From Planctomycetota bacterium (GTDB lineage: Bacteria > Planctomycetota > PLA2 > JAEUHO01), in the NCBI GenBank assembly GCA_029259775.1, contig JAJDEN010000015.1, positions 62,001 to 126,000 of the forward strand: 64,000 bases of DNA. Reading direction: 5' to 3'. Shown piece after piece: positions 15,471 through 24,014 of the stretch. The notes under the pieces are model-generated. The model searched no databases. It saw nothing but the letters and a program-made list of their open reading frames with translations, and was not told the origin of the DNA. The position numbers and the translations under genes were made by a program. The first letter of the stretch is position 1. Each line of letters starts with the position of its first letter.

Positions 15471-16871
15471 ATGAAGATCGCCATGATCGCCATGAGCGGC
15501 GTGCGTGTCCGCAGCCGCGAACTCAGTGAGCTCGGTGTCACCCTGCCTGGCTTCGTCGAGCGAGGCCACGTGATCGCCTCGTTGCCCTCGCTGGGCTTGC
15601 TCACCCTGGCAGGCGCCACACCTGCGGGCTTCGACGTCCGCTACTTCGAGCACGGCGACGTCCTCCCCGAGCAACTCGAGGCAGACGGCTACGACATCGT
15701 GCTCGTCTCGACCTTCACGGCGCAAGCGCTGGAGGCCTACGCCTTCTGCGACCAACTCCGGGCGTTGGGGCTGCGGGTGGCGATCGGCGGGCTGCACGCC
15801 ACGGTCTGCCCAGGGGAAGCCGCCGCCCATGCCGACCACGTCTTCGTGGGCGAAGGCGAGGAGATCTGGGTGGACTTCCTGACCGACCTGAAGACGGGCC
15901 GCGCCCGGCCGTTCTACGACGCGCGCGGGCGCGTCTTCCCGCTCGAGCGCGCACCGCTGCCGCGCTACGACCTGCTCGACCCTGATCGCTACAACCGCAT
16001 CACCATCCAGACGACGCGCAGCTGTCCGCACAAGTGCACCTTCTGTGCGTCGGGCATCTTGTTGCGTGGCCCGTACCGCAAGAAGCCGATGGAGCTCATC
16101 CAGCGCGACCTCGACGCGATCTGCGAGATCTGGCCGCGGCCGTTCGTGGAACTCGCCGACGACAACACGTTCGTCGACCGCCGGTGGGGGCTGGAGCTGG
16201 TGAAGACGCTCACGCCCTACAAGCTGAAGTGGTTCACGGAGACCGATATCACAGTGGCCGACGACCCCGAGCTTCTCGAGGCTCTCGCGGAAAGCGGCTG
16301 CCGTCAGGTGCTCATCGGCTTCGAGTCGCTCGACAAGGACACCGTGGCGGGTCTCGAGGCGCGCAGCTTCAAGGCCAAGCGGGTGCGAGACTACGCGCGC
16401 GCCGTCCGCCGCATCCAGGAGGCCGGTGTGAGCGTCAATGGCTGCTTCATCCTGGGGAGCGACCACGACACCCCGGACGCGTTCCAGAAGGTGGCGGCGT
16501 TCGCCGATGACGTCGGCTTGGCCGAAGTGCAGGTCACGTTGTTGACGCCGTTTCCGGGCACGCCGCTGTACGACGATCTACTGAAGCAGGGGCGCTTGCT
16601 GAACCCCGGGGATTGGGGCGCGTGCACGTTGTTCGACGCGACCTTCGTGCCCGCGCAGATGAGCGTGGAGGAGCTCGAGAGTGGCATGCGTGAGCTCTTC
16701 CGGGATCTGTACGCGCCCGAGAAGGTGCGCGCGCGTCAGCGGGCGTTCTACGCGCAGCTCCGGGCCGGCCGGCGCCGCCGACGCGCCGCCGACGCGCCGC
16801 GACGTCCCAGGCGGACGAGGCAGCCTGACCTGTGCTACTTGACGGTGGCAGCCCTTGCGATCGCCGCGTAG
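15471..16871 (+). CDS. B12-binding-type radical SAM protein
   Basis: A 466-residue enzyme. The N-terminal Rossmann-like cobalamin-binding domain (about 35-140) shows GLLTLAGATP, DIVLVSTFT and IGGLHATVCPGEA; the DxHxxG motif is not seen, as in many members. The radical SAM cluster motif is SCPHKCTFC (Cys185, Cys189, Cys192), followed by DNTF, TDITVADDPELL, IGFESLD and CFILGSDHD. Such proteins catalyse methylations or ring rearrangements; the substrate is unknown. AGGAG precedes the ATG. The last 30 residues are Arg-rich and unlike the family. An 11-bp direct repeat at 16774-16795 may have shifted the frame there, which would explain the 37-bp overlap with the convergent gene. Confidence 0.86.
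   Translation: MKIAMIAMSGVRVRSRELSELGVTLPGFVERGHVIASLPSLGLLTLAGATPAGFDVRYFEHGDVLPEQLEADGYDIVLVSTFTAQALEAYAFCDQLRALGLRVAIGGLHATVCPGEAAAHADHVFVGEGEEIWVDFLTDLKTGRARPFYDARGRVFPLERAPLPRYDLLDPDRYNRITIQTTRSCPHKCTFCASGILLRGPYRKKPMELIQRDLDAICEIWPRPFVELADDNTFVDRRWGLELVKTLTPYKLKWFTETDITVADDPELLEALAESGCRQVLIGFESLDKDTVAGLEARSFKAKRVRDYARAVRRIQEAGVSVNGCFILGSDHDTPDAFQKVAAFADDVGLAEVQVTLLTPFPGTPLYDDLLKQGRLLNPGDWGACTLFDATFVPAQMSVEELESGMRELFRDLYAPEKVRARQRAFYAQLRAGRRRRRAADAPRRPRRTRQPDLCYLTVAALAIAA
16774..16795 (+). repeat. 11-bp tandem duplication in the radical SAM C-terminus
   Basis: GCCGCCGACGC occurs twice in a row. Removing one copy changes the frame so that the protein would end AATSQADEAA with a TGA at 16826-16828. 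That is 6 bp short of the stop of the convergent subtilase gene, instead of running into it. Confidence 0.6.
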
Positions 16872-18493
16872 GCGTCGATCTTGCCGTGGCCCCACACGGG
16901 GTTGGGAACGTTGCCCGTGTTGGCGTCCTTGCGCGCGGTCTCCTGCAGGATGCGTTTGATCGTCGGCGCGTCGAGCGTGGGATTGGCTTCGAGCATCAGT
17001 GCCACGACGCCCGTCGTCAGCGCGGCTGCGGCGGTCGTGCCGCTCGAGAGCCCATAGATAGCGCCGTCGTTGGAGATCAGGTTGCGGCGCGCCTTGGCCC
17101 ATTCGCCCGTCGGGGCGTAGGCGGTCACGATGCGGTCCGCCGGCGCGCACAGGGTGACGCCGGGGCGCCCGTCCGCCGTCGGGCCCGTGCCGCTCCCCAG
17201 CCAGATTGCGCCCTTCTTGCCTTCGCCCATCTGCGCGAGCGAGCGCCCCGCGAGGCTCTTCCAGTCGGTGCGCAGGATGTAGCAGCCGGCAACGATCGCG
17301 TGCTTCGCCGACGCGCCGTCCCAGAGGCTGCCCGGCGTCGTGTGCGCGAGGAACTTGTTGAAGGGCTCGCTCATCGGGTTCTCGGGATTGGGCCCGAGGA
17401 AGGCGTCGAAGCGACCGGACGTCACCTTGCGGCCGTGCAACGTCACGCTGTACTTCCCCGGCTGGCCGATCAAGTCCACACGGATCTGGCGCTTGCCGCC
17501 CAACGTGAGGACCTGGTTCCGCGACGACGCGAGGTGGTAGTACTGGAACCAGTTCCCGTAGACGGATCCGCCCGTCTTGGGTGCCTTGAAGGGACCGGCG
17601 CTGTCCTTGGGCGTCTTGACGGACACATCGAACCGGTCCGCGCCCGGATACCAGATGTCGACGATCACCTCGCCGTGGGACTCCTTCTCGATCGGGAGCG
17701 TGACGCTGCCGCCCTGCGTCACGCGCCCTGCCGCGCGGTTCTTGCGATCGCCCTTGTCGCTCGAGCCGGTGACGAAGACGCGGCCGGGGATCTTCGGTCC
17801 AACGACCTCATCGATCACGCGGCAGAGCTTGCTGCCGCCATCCGTCGGTCCGCCCATCTGGCCGAAGTTCATGAGCATCACGAGCGGCCGGTCGATGAGC
17901 TTCGCCTCCGCCACGCAGAAGTGCAGCGCCACGCGCAGACGACGGAGATCGAACCAGACGTCCTTGCCCTTGTCGGTGATCTTGCGCTCGTCCTCCGCCG
18001 AGATCTTCGTGACTTGCTCGGGCGGGGGGTCGAGCTTGAGCCGCACGACGAGCAGGTGCGCGTCAGGCGCGATGCCGCGGTGCATCGCCTCCTTGCTGCC
18101 CCGTCCGTTCCCACACGCGATCCCTGCGCTGGCCGTACCGCGGCCTTCCAGGTCCACGATGGGCGGCTTCTGGCCGAACTTCAGAGCCCGGTCGATGGCC
18201 GTCTTGCGGTGGATCGTGCCGACGCCCCAGGGGTTGCCCTCGGCCTTGGCGCCCGTGTCGTCGGTCAGGTCCAGCACGGCGAGGATGCGGGAGGAGCCGT
18301 CGGGCTTGCGAAACGCGGGGTGCGTCGCGTCGATGCCGCGGTCGATGATGCCCACGACGACGCGGCGCCCGGTGAGCCCGAACTCAGCACGGGCGCGATC
18401 GACGCCAACGAGCGCGCGCGCCCGGTCCAGCGCGTCGGCAGGCGGCGTGCCGAGCAGCAGCAGGACCGGCACGAAGAGGCAAGCGATGCGCAC
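16835..18493 (-). CDS. Subtilase-fold (S8) protein lacking catalytic His, Ser and oxyanion Asn
   Basis: A 552-residue exported protein (signal peptide to about residue 21). The fold is S8: VVVGIIDRGIDATHP holds Asp51. The His box, normally GHGTHVAGI, reads GRGTASAGI, so His is Arg118. The oxyanion region, normally AAAGN, reads VFVTGSS (Ser244). The Ser box, normally GTSMAAP, reads GTTAAAA (Thr487). The C-terminal NPTLDAPTIKRIL and GHGKIDAYAAI are typical of S8. A beta domain is inserted at about 250-360. Three of four active-site residues are lost, so it is very probably a pseudoprotease. It starts at GTG 18493 with TAGGAT 6 nt upstream. Its end overlaps the radical SAM gene by 37 bp. Confidence 0.87.
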   Translation of the reverse strand: MRIACLFVPVLLLLGTPPADALDRARALVGVDRARAEFGLTGRRVVVGIIDRGIDATHPAFRKPDGSSRILAVLDLTDDTGAKAEGNPWGVGTIHRKTAIDRALKFGQKPPIVDLEGRGTASAGIACGNGRGSKEAMHRGIAPDAHLLVVRLKLDPPPEQVTKISAEDERKITDKGKDVWFDLRRLRVALHFCVAEAKLIDRPLVMLMNFGQMGGPTDGGSKLCRVIDEVVGPKIPGRVFVTGSSDKGDRKNRAAGRVTQGGSVTLPIEKESHGEVIVDIWYPGADRFDVSVKTPKDSAGPFKAPKTGGSVYGNWFQYYHLASSRNQVLTLGGKRQIRVDLIGQPGKYSVTLHGRKVTSGRFDAFLGPNPENPMSEPFNKFLAHTTPGSLWDGASAKHAIVAGCYILRTDWKSLAGRSLAQMGEGKKGAIWLGSGTGPTADGRPGVTLCAPADRIVTAYAPTGEWAKARRNLISNDGAIYGLSSGTTAAAALTTGVVALMLEANPTLDAPTIKRILQETARKDANTGNVPNPVWGHGKIDAYAAIARAATVK

Positions 18494-18499
18494 GCTCGC

Positions 18500-18505
18500 A
18501 TCCTA
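18500..18505 (-). promoter_or_regulatory. -10-like TAGGAT for the subtilase-fold gene
   Basis: Minus strand TAGGAT-GCGAGC-GTG. TANNNT with a 6-nt gap to a GTG start and no Shine-Dalgarno. Confidence 0.45.
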
Positions 18506-18533
18506 CACCTCGGCAGGGCGCCGCCTCACAGCC

Positions 18534-19646
18534 TTAGCGGATCCGGCGGTAGAGCTCGAGCAGTGCTTCGGTCTGCGCGCGCCAGGAAAGGTTGCTCGCG
18601 ATGGCCAACCCCGCCTGGCCGAGACGCTCTCGTTCGTCGCCGTCGCACAGCGCGTCCATGGCCTGGGCGAACCCGGCGATGTCCTCGGGGTCGTCGACGA
18701 CGATGGAGCCTTCCGCGAGCAGGTCGGCCGCGCCGGCGGCGCCGCTCATGATCACCGGGCGCCCCGTCGCCGCCGCCTCGGTGCACACCAGACCGAAGGC
18801 GTCGTAGCGCGTCGGCAGGATCAGGACGTCGCTCGCGGCGTAGACCCGTTCGAGGTCAGGTCGCGAACCGAGGAACACGACGCGCTCGGTCACGCCATGG
18901 CGCTCGGCGACGCCGCGCCAGGCCCTGGCGTCGTCACCGCCCGCGACCCAGAGCCGCGCCTCGTCATGCTTCGCGGCCGCGAGCGCCGCGATGGCCGTGT
19001 CGAGGCCCTTGCGTCGCCAGCCGCTGCCGGCGAGCAGGAAGCGCGGCGCCGCGTCTCCACCGCGTGGGTCGAGCTCCGTGCGCAACGCCGCTTCATCGCG
19101 TGGGATGAAGCGCTCCGTGTCGACGCCGTAGGGAATGACGTGCTGAACCTCGTCCTGCAGTCCGAAGCGGTCGGCCAGCTGGCGTCCAATGCGAGGGGAG
19201 ACGTGCTGCACATGCAGGCCGGGTGCCGTGAAGATCGCGCGCTCGATCTGGAGCTGCGCCGCATGCCGCGGCGAGACGTAGCGCAGCTTGGACCCCAGCG
19301 AGCCGTACGTGGCGCGCATGTAGTGAAGATGACTGCCTTCGCCTGTGTGGAAGATGTCCGCGCCGGGTACCCGGCTCCAAGCGTGCGATACGTCGATGCG
19401 CCCCTCGCGGCGCGCAGCGGCGAGCCATGCGCCGGCCCGCTTGGCGAAGAGTTTGATCCGCAGCGGCTGCCAGACCCTCGGAGCCCGGATCTCGACGGCT
19501 TCGATCGCTTCGGAGGGCATGTGCTTGCGCGCGAGGACCGTGACGGACTGTCCGGCTTCGGCCAAGGCGTGGGCGGTCTGCCACGTCGCGTGCTCCAGCC
19601 CGCCGCCGGCCGGATCGAAGCGCTCGATGACGAAGGCGATGCGCAT
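18534..19646 (-). CDS. GT4-family glycosyltransferase
   Basis: A 370-residue GT-B enzyme. The N-terminal acceptor domain starts MRIAFVIERFDPAGGGLEHATW. The C-terminal donor domain has FLLAGSGWRRKGLDTAIAAL, LWVAGGDD, VVFLGSRPDLERVYAASDVLILPTRYDAFGLVCTEAAATGRPVI, the usual GT4 nucleotide-sugar signature with the E-x7-E-like pattern. The layout is close to WaaG-type lipopolysaccharide core glucosyltransferases, so transfer of a hexose to a cell-surface glycan is likely; donor and acceptor are not determined. No neighbours from a polysaccharide cluster. Divergent from the liv operon across 193 bp. Confidence 0.88.
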   Translation of the reverse strand: MRIAFVIERFDPAGGGLEHATWQTAHALAEAGQSVTVLARKHMPSEAIEAVEIRAPRVWQPLRIKLFAKRAGAWLAAARREGRIDVSHAWSRVPGADIFHTGEGSHLHYMRATYGSLGSKLRYVSPRHAAQLQIERAIFTAPGLHVQHVSPRIGRQLADRFGLQDEVQHVIPYGVDTERFIPRDEAALRTELDPRGGDAAPRFLLAGSGWRRKGLDTAIAALAAAKHDEARLWVAGGDDARAWRGVAERHGVTERVVFLGSRPDLERVYAASDVLILPTRYDAFGLVCTEAAATGRPVIMSGAAGAADLLAEGSIVVDDPEDIAGFAQAMDALCDGDERERLGQAGLAIASNLSWRAQTEALLELYRRIR

Positions 19647-19839
19647 GGAGGCGTTCCCGTCAGCCTGGGCGTGGACCGCGCGTTGCGGTGCAGTGCAAGC
19701 CTACCGACACGTTTCCGATATCGAGTGCCCCGCCCCGGGCCCCGATCCGCTCAGGAACCGCGATCGGATGGGGCCGCCCGGCTTGAGCGGGGGTCGGTGG
19801 TGACCTACACTCAGCCGCCTTGCTCTGGAGGGAGCCCCC

Positions 19840-21051
19840 ATGCCCAATTTGCTGCGTCGCTGGTCCACCGTCGTCTCGATCCTCGTGCTTGCCTTGGGCG
19901 TGTGCTCCTGCGGCGGCGATGACGGTGACGGCGGCGGCACGACACTGCGCGTCGGCGTGATCCTGCCGATGACAGGCGCTCAAGCCACCTACGGCGAAGA
20001 GTCGTGGAACGGCATGCAACTCGCCCTGGAGGACCTCGAGAAGGCCGGCCTCCCGACCGTGAAGGTCCAGGTCAAGGGCGACGACGGCAAGATGGTCGAG
20101 AAGGACGTGCCGATCAGCCTGAACCTCATCCTGCGCGACGAGAAGTCCACGAAGCAGGAGGCGGGCACCCAGGCGAAGGCGCTGATCGAGGGCGAGTCGG
20201 CCCACGTGCTGCTCGGTTCGGTCGCCTCCTCGCACACCAAGATGATCTTCCAGGACGCGCGCGAGTCCGAGGTGCCGTGCATCAGCCCGGCTTCGACCAA
20301 CGACACCCTCACGATCGACGGCGGCCCGTACACCAGCCGCATCTGCTTCAAGGATGGCTTCCAGGGCGCGGTCCTCGCGCGCTTCGCACTCTCGCAGGGT
20401 TGGAAGAAGGCCGCGGTCGTCGTCGACAAGGGCCAGGACTACTCGGTCGGCCTCGGGAACAACTTCGAGAAGGTGTTCAAGCAGGCGGGCGGCACGGTCA
20501 CGTTCCACTACTACGTGACCGAAGACAGCGACTTCGCCAACGTCATCCAGCAGGTCGCCAACGACGAACCGGCCGTGATCTTCTGCTCGGGCTACTACAC
20601 GCAGGTCGGGCCCATGATCAAGCAGGCCAAGGAGAAGTGGGCCGGCAAGCCGATCATCGGTGGAGACGGCCTCGACTCCCCCGACTTCTTCGACCTCGTG
20701 GGCGACGTGAGCAACGACATCTACTTGTCCTCGCACTTCGCGGCCGACGCACCGGAGCCCGAGGTGCAGGCCTTCGCCAAGCGCTACAAGGACAAGTTCG
20801 GCAAGTCACCAGGTGCCATGGCGGCGCTCGGCTACGACGTCCTGTTCGTCCTGATGGACGCGGTGAAGCGCTGCGACGATCCCTTCAACCATGCCAAGCT
20901 AGCCAAGGCCATTCGTGAGACGAAGGGCGTCAAGGGCATCACCGGCACCATCACCCTCGACAACGAGGAGCGCACGCCCGTGAAGGATGCCGTCATCGTA
21001 AAGGTCGAGGCCGGCCTGAAGTTCCACAAGAAGATCAAGGCCGGCGCCTAG
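19840..21051 (+). CDS. livK: Branched-chain amino acid ABC transporter, substrate-binding lipoprotein
   Basis: A 403-residue periplasmic-binding protein (Peripla_BP_6). Signal and lipobox are ALGVCSC (Cys about 24). The core begins LRVGVILPMTGAQATYGEESWNGMQLALED, then the family's VHVLLGSVASSHTKM region, PCISPASTNDTLT and FKDGFQGAVLARFAL. It binds leucine/isoleucine/valine or a related ligand and delivers it to LivHM. Strong Shine-Dalgarno GGAGGGAG at 19827-19834 precedes ATG by 5 nt. First gene of a five-gene unit; ligand specificity cannot be read from sequence. Confidence 0.92.
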   Translation: MPNLLRRWSTVVSILVLALGVCSCGGDDGDGGGTTLRVGVILPMTGAQATYGEESWNGMQLALEDLEKAGLPTVKVQVKGDDGKMVEKDVPISLNLILRDEKSTKQEAGTQAKALIEGESAHVLLGSVASSHTKMIFQDARESEVPCISPASTNDTLTIDGGPYTSRICFKDGFQGAVLARFALSQGWKKAAVVVDKGQDYSVGLGNNFEKVFKQAGGTVTFHYYVTEDSDFANVIQQVANDEPAVIFCSGYYTQVGPMIKQAKEKWAGKPIIGGDGLDSPDFFDLVGDVSNDIYLSSHFAADAPEPEVQAFAKRYKDKFGKSPGAMAALGYDVLFVLMDAVKRCDDPFNHAKLAKAIRETKGVKGITGTITLDNEERTPVKDAVIVKVEAGLKFHKKIKAGA

Positions 21052-21142
21052 CCGCAGCTCCGCGTGTCGCACGTGGCAGATCGTTGCATGTGACGGTATG
21101 AATGGGGCGCTGAGGCGCGGGAGGCTCGCAGGGACGTAGCGG

Positions 21143-22246
21143 ATGGGCGAGTTCTTCGACTTCTTCCTGAACGGACTCGGCCTCGGGGCCATTTTCGCGT
21201 TCATCGCGCTCGGCTACACGATGGTCTACGGGATCATCAAGCTCATCAACTTCGCCCACGGCGAGTTCTTCATGGTGGGCGCGTACGTCGGTTACTTCAC
21301 GCTGCGCGATCTCGACATCGAGCGTGTCGACCTGCCGCAGCCGTTCCCGATCATGCTCGACTTCCTCGTGGCGATCCTGTTCGCAGCCTTGGCCGCCGGC
21401 ATCCTTGCGGTACTCACCGAACGACTCGCCTACCGTCCGGTGCGCAAGGCCGGCCGCATCGCCGCGCTGCTGACGGCCGTTGGTGTCTCGCTGCTGCTGC
21501 AGAACGTCGCGCGCCAGGTGTGGACGGCGAACGTGCGCCCGTTCCCTGACCCGAAGATCTTCCGCACGTTGGACGAGGTCGACGGCCCGGCCGGAACCAA
21601 CCTCTACGCTGACCGCGACTTCGAGACGTCGGACGGTGACGTCGTCGTCGAGACGCAGCTCGTCGTGTCCCAGGGTGAAACCGTGGATCCCGCGAAGCGC
21701 ACGCAGCTCGAGGCGGACGGTGTCGAGGAGGTCTACGAGCGCGTCACCCTCTCGCCCAAGGCCGTACAAAACTACGTGCTGCTCGCGCTGCTGCTCTTTG
21801 CGCCGATCCTCTGGCTGCTCGTGAAGAAGACGCGCATGGGCAAGGCCATGCGTGCCGCTTCAGAAGATGCCGATGCCGCGCGCTTGATGGGCATCAACAT
21901 CAACCTCGTCGTGGCGGCGACCTTCTTCATCGGGGCGTTCGTGGCTGGCATTGGGGGCGTTGCGTACATCGCGACGTACGGCAAGGTCGATCCCATGATC
22001 GGCTTCCTGCCGGGTCTGAAGGCCTTCGTCGCGGCCGTCATCGGAGGCATCGGTTCGATCCCGGGCGCGATTCTCGGTGGGCTCATCCTCGGCGTGACCG
22101 AGTCCGTCCTGCCGTGGATGTTGCAGAAAATGGGTTGGGACGCTGCCTTCGCCTGGAAGGACGCGATCGCCTTCGCGTTCCTGATCGTGGTCCTGGTCGT
22201 GAAACCGACCGGCATCCTCGGCAAGCCGATGCGGGAGAAGGTCTGA
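21143..22246 (+). CDS. livH: Branched-chain amino acid ABC transporter permease LivH
   Basis: A 367-residue inner-membrane permease with the LivH start pattern: ALGYTMVYGIIKLINFAHGEFFMVGAYVGY. The C-terminal part, KAMRAASEDADAARLMGININ ... GLKAFVAAVIGGIGSIPGAILGGLILG, carries the loop that contacts the ATPase. It is longer than usual LivH (about 300) because of an extra polar segment at about 135-205 between two helices (LDEVDGPAGTNLYADRD, VVSQGETVDPAKRTQLEA). Topology would place it in the periplasm. It sits 91 bp after livK and overlaps livM by one base (TGATG). Confidence 0.94.
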   Translation: MGEFFDFFLNGLGLGAIFAFIALGYTMVYGIIKLINFAHGEFFMVGAYVGYFTLRDLDIERVDLPQPFPIMLDFLVAILFAALAAGILAVLTERLAYRPVRKAGRIAALLTAVGVSLLLQNVARQVWTANVRPFPDPKIFRTLDEVDGPAGTNLYADRDFETSDGDVVVETQLVVSQGETVDPAKRTQLEADGVEEVYERVTLSPKAVQNYVLLALLLFAPILWLLVKKTRMGKAMRAASEDADAARLMGININLVVAATFFIGAFVAGIGGVAYIATYGKVDPMIGFLPGLKAFVAAVIGGIGSIPGAILGGLILGVTESVLPWMLQKMGWDAAFAWKDAIAFAFLIVVLVVKPTGILGKPMREKV

Positions 22247-23247
22247 TGGCCGCGGGCGGCCTGCTCACGCTCGCCATCGACCTGGGGCCCGACGGCTTCT
22301 GGTGGATGAACCTGCTCTTTCTCGTCGCGATCTACGCGATGCTGGGCCTGAGCTTGAACCTCATCAACGGCTATGCGGGCATGTTCAGCCTCGGTCATCA
22401 CGGGTTCTGGGCGATCGGCGCCTACGGTGCGGCCTGGTTCACGATCCAGTTCGCCGGAACGATGCCCGGTCCCCTCGTGTTCATCCTGAGCTGCCTCTTC
22501 GCGATGGGCGTGGCGGCCATCAGCGGCCTCCTCATCGGCCTTCCATGTCTCCGGTTGCGCGGGGACTACCTCGCGATCGCGACGCTCGGCTTTGGCGAGA
22601 TCATCCGCATCGCGATCCAGAACTCGGACAAGGACGTCCTGGGCGGGAGTCTCGGCCTGGCCGTCCCGCGCGTGATCATGGACGTGAACCGGGAGTCGAA
22701 GGGCGACTTCCGCGTGCTGATGGTGGGCGTCGCCTTCGCCATTGTCGTGCTGATGGCCTGGGGCATCCGGAACTACATCCGCTCCGCCAAGGGGCGCGCC
22801 ATGCTCGCTGTGGCTCAGGACGAGACCGCGGCAGGTCTGCTCGGCATCAACCCCACGCGATCGAAGGTGACCGCCTTCGTAATCGCGTCGACGCTGGCCG
22901 GCTTGGCCGGCGCGATCTACGCCCACTACCAGGGCAACGTGACGCCGCTCGAGTTCGGCTTCATGGAGATGGTGAAGATCTTCCTGATCGTCGTGCTCGG
23001 GGGCATGGGCTCGCTGTCGGGCTGCGTGGTCGCCGCGTTCCTGCTCATCTTCGTCGAGCAGTGGCTTGCGAAGCTGCCGCCCGAAGCTGGGTTCTTCAAG
23101 GACTGGTGGCAGGTCGAGTACGCGTTCATCCTCGTGCTGCTGATGATCTTCCGCCCGCGCGGCATCTTCGGTCCGCGCGAGATCAGCGATGTCGTCCGCT
23201 CCCTGCGGCGCAAGTTCTCGCGCGGCGCGGCCGGGGAGAACTCGTGA
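22246..23247 (+). CDS. livM: Branched-chain amino acid ABC transporter permease LivM
   Basis: A 333-residue permease with about nine helices. Typical LivM stretches are AMLGLSLNLINGYAGMFSLGHHGFWAIGAYG, CLRLRGDYLAIATLGFGEIIRI, AMLAVAQDETAAGLLGINPTRSKVTAFV (ATPase-contact region) and FLIVVLGGMGSLSGCVVAAFLL. Start ATG shares its A with the livH stop, and the stop TGA shares a base with the livG ATG; both junctions indicate translational coupling. A longer in-frame opening upstream overlaps livH and is not the start. Confidence 0.94.
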   Translation: MAAGGLLTLAIDLGPDGFWWMNLLFLVAIYAMLGLSLNLINGYAGMFSLGHHGFWAIGAYGAAWFTIQFAGTMPGPLVFILSCLFAMGVAAISGLLIGLPCLRLRGDYLAIATLGFGEIIRIAIQNSDKDVLGGSLGLAVPRVIMDVNRESKGDFRVLMVGVAFAIVVLMAWGIRNYIRSAKGRAMLAVAQDETAAGLLGINPTRSKVTAFVIASTLAGLAGAIYAHYQGNVTPLEFGFMEMVKIFLIVVLGGMGSLSGCVVAAFLLIFVEQWLAKLPPEAGFFKDWWQVEYAFILVLLMIFRPRGIFGPREISDVVRSLRRKFSRGAAGENS

Positions 23248-24014
23248 TGGGGGGGCTCTTCTCCACCAAGGCGGTGACCAAGAAGTATGGCGGCCTGACG
23301 GCGGTCAGCGAGGTGTCGATCGACCTGGACCCGGGTGAGCTGGTGGGCGTCATTGGTCCGAACGGGGCCGGCAAGACGACGCTGTTCAACCTGATCACCG
23401 GCGCGGACACGTGCACGACCGGCACGGTGCACTTCGGCGGCGAGAACGTGACGGGGCTCCGGGACTTCGAGCGCGCGCGCCTGGGCATGGCGCGCACGTT
23501 CCAGAACATCCGCCTCTGGCCGTTGATGACGGCGCTCGACAACGTGCGCACCGTCTACCAGGGGGCGCGGGGCAACGGTGGGCTTGGCGCGGTGCTCAGG
23601 ACGCCCGGCTTCCGCCGCTCCGAGGCCGAGATCCGCGAGCGAGCCATGACGTTGCTCGAGCGCATGGGCTTGCAGGAGCATGCCGAGCTCATCGCCGTGG
23701 ACCTGCCCTACGGCGAGCAGCGGAAGCTCGAGATCTGCCGCGCCCTGGCCCTCGAGCCCACGCTCCTGCTGCTCGATGAGCCAGCCGCGGGCATGAACCC
23801 GACGGAGAAGAGCGACCTCATGCACACCGTCGATCAACTCCGTTCGGAGCTCGATCTGACGGTGCTGCTCATCGAACACGACATGAAGTTCGTGATGGGC
23901 ATCTGCGAGCGCATCTACGTTCTCGATCATGGCGAAGAGATCGCCCGCGGCACGCCCGCCGAGATTCGCGAGAACCCGAAGGTGATCGAGGCCTACCTCG
24001 GGGGGAGCGACTGA
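23247..24014 (+). CDS. livG: Branched-chain amino acid ABC transporter ATPase LivG
   Basis: A 255-residue ATPase. Walker A GPNGAGKTT is at about 36-44. The LivG-type signature YGEQRKLEICRALALEP replaces LSGGQ, as is normal for this subfamily. Walker B is LLLLDEPAAGMNP, and the H-loop is LLIEHDMKFVM. The N-terminus MGGLFSTKAVTKKYGGLTAVSEVS fits the family. A GGGGAG motif lies before the ATG. It energises import together with LivF. Confidence 0.95.
   Translation: MGGLFSTKAVTKKYGGLTAVSEVSIDLDPGELVGVIGPNGAGKTTLFNLITGADTCTTGTVHFGGENVTGLRDFERARLGMARTFQNIRLWPLMTALDNVRTVYQGARGNGGLGAVLRTPGFRRSEAEIRERAMTLLERMGLQEHAELIAVDLPYGEQRKLEICRALALEPTLLLLDEPAAGMNPTEKSDLMHTVDQLRSELDLTVLLIEHDMKFVMGICERIYVLDHGEEIARGTPAEIRENPKVIEAYLGGSD

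Noticed and set aside
16835..18493. Active subtilisin-type protease
   Set aside because: The aligned His and Ser boxes are GRGTASAGI and GTTAAAA, so the catalytic residues are gone.
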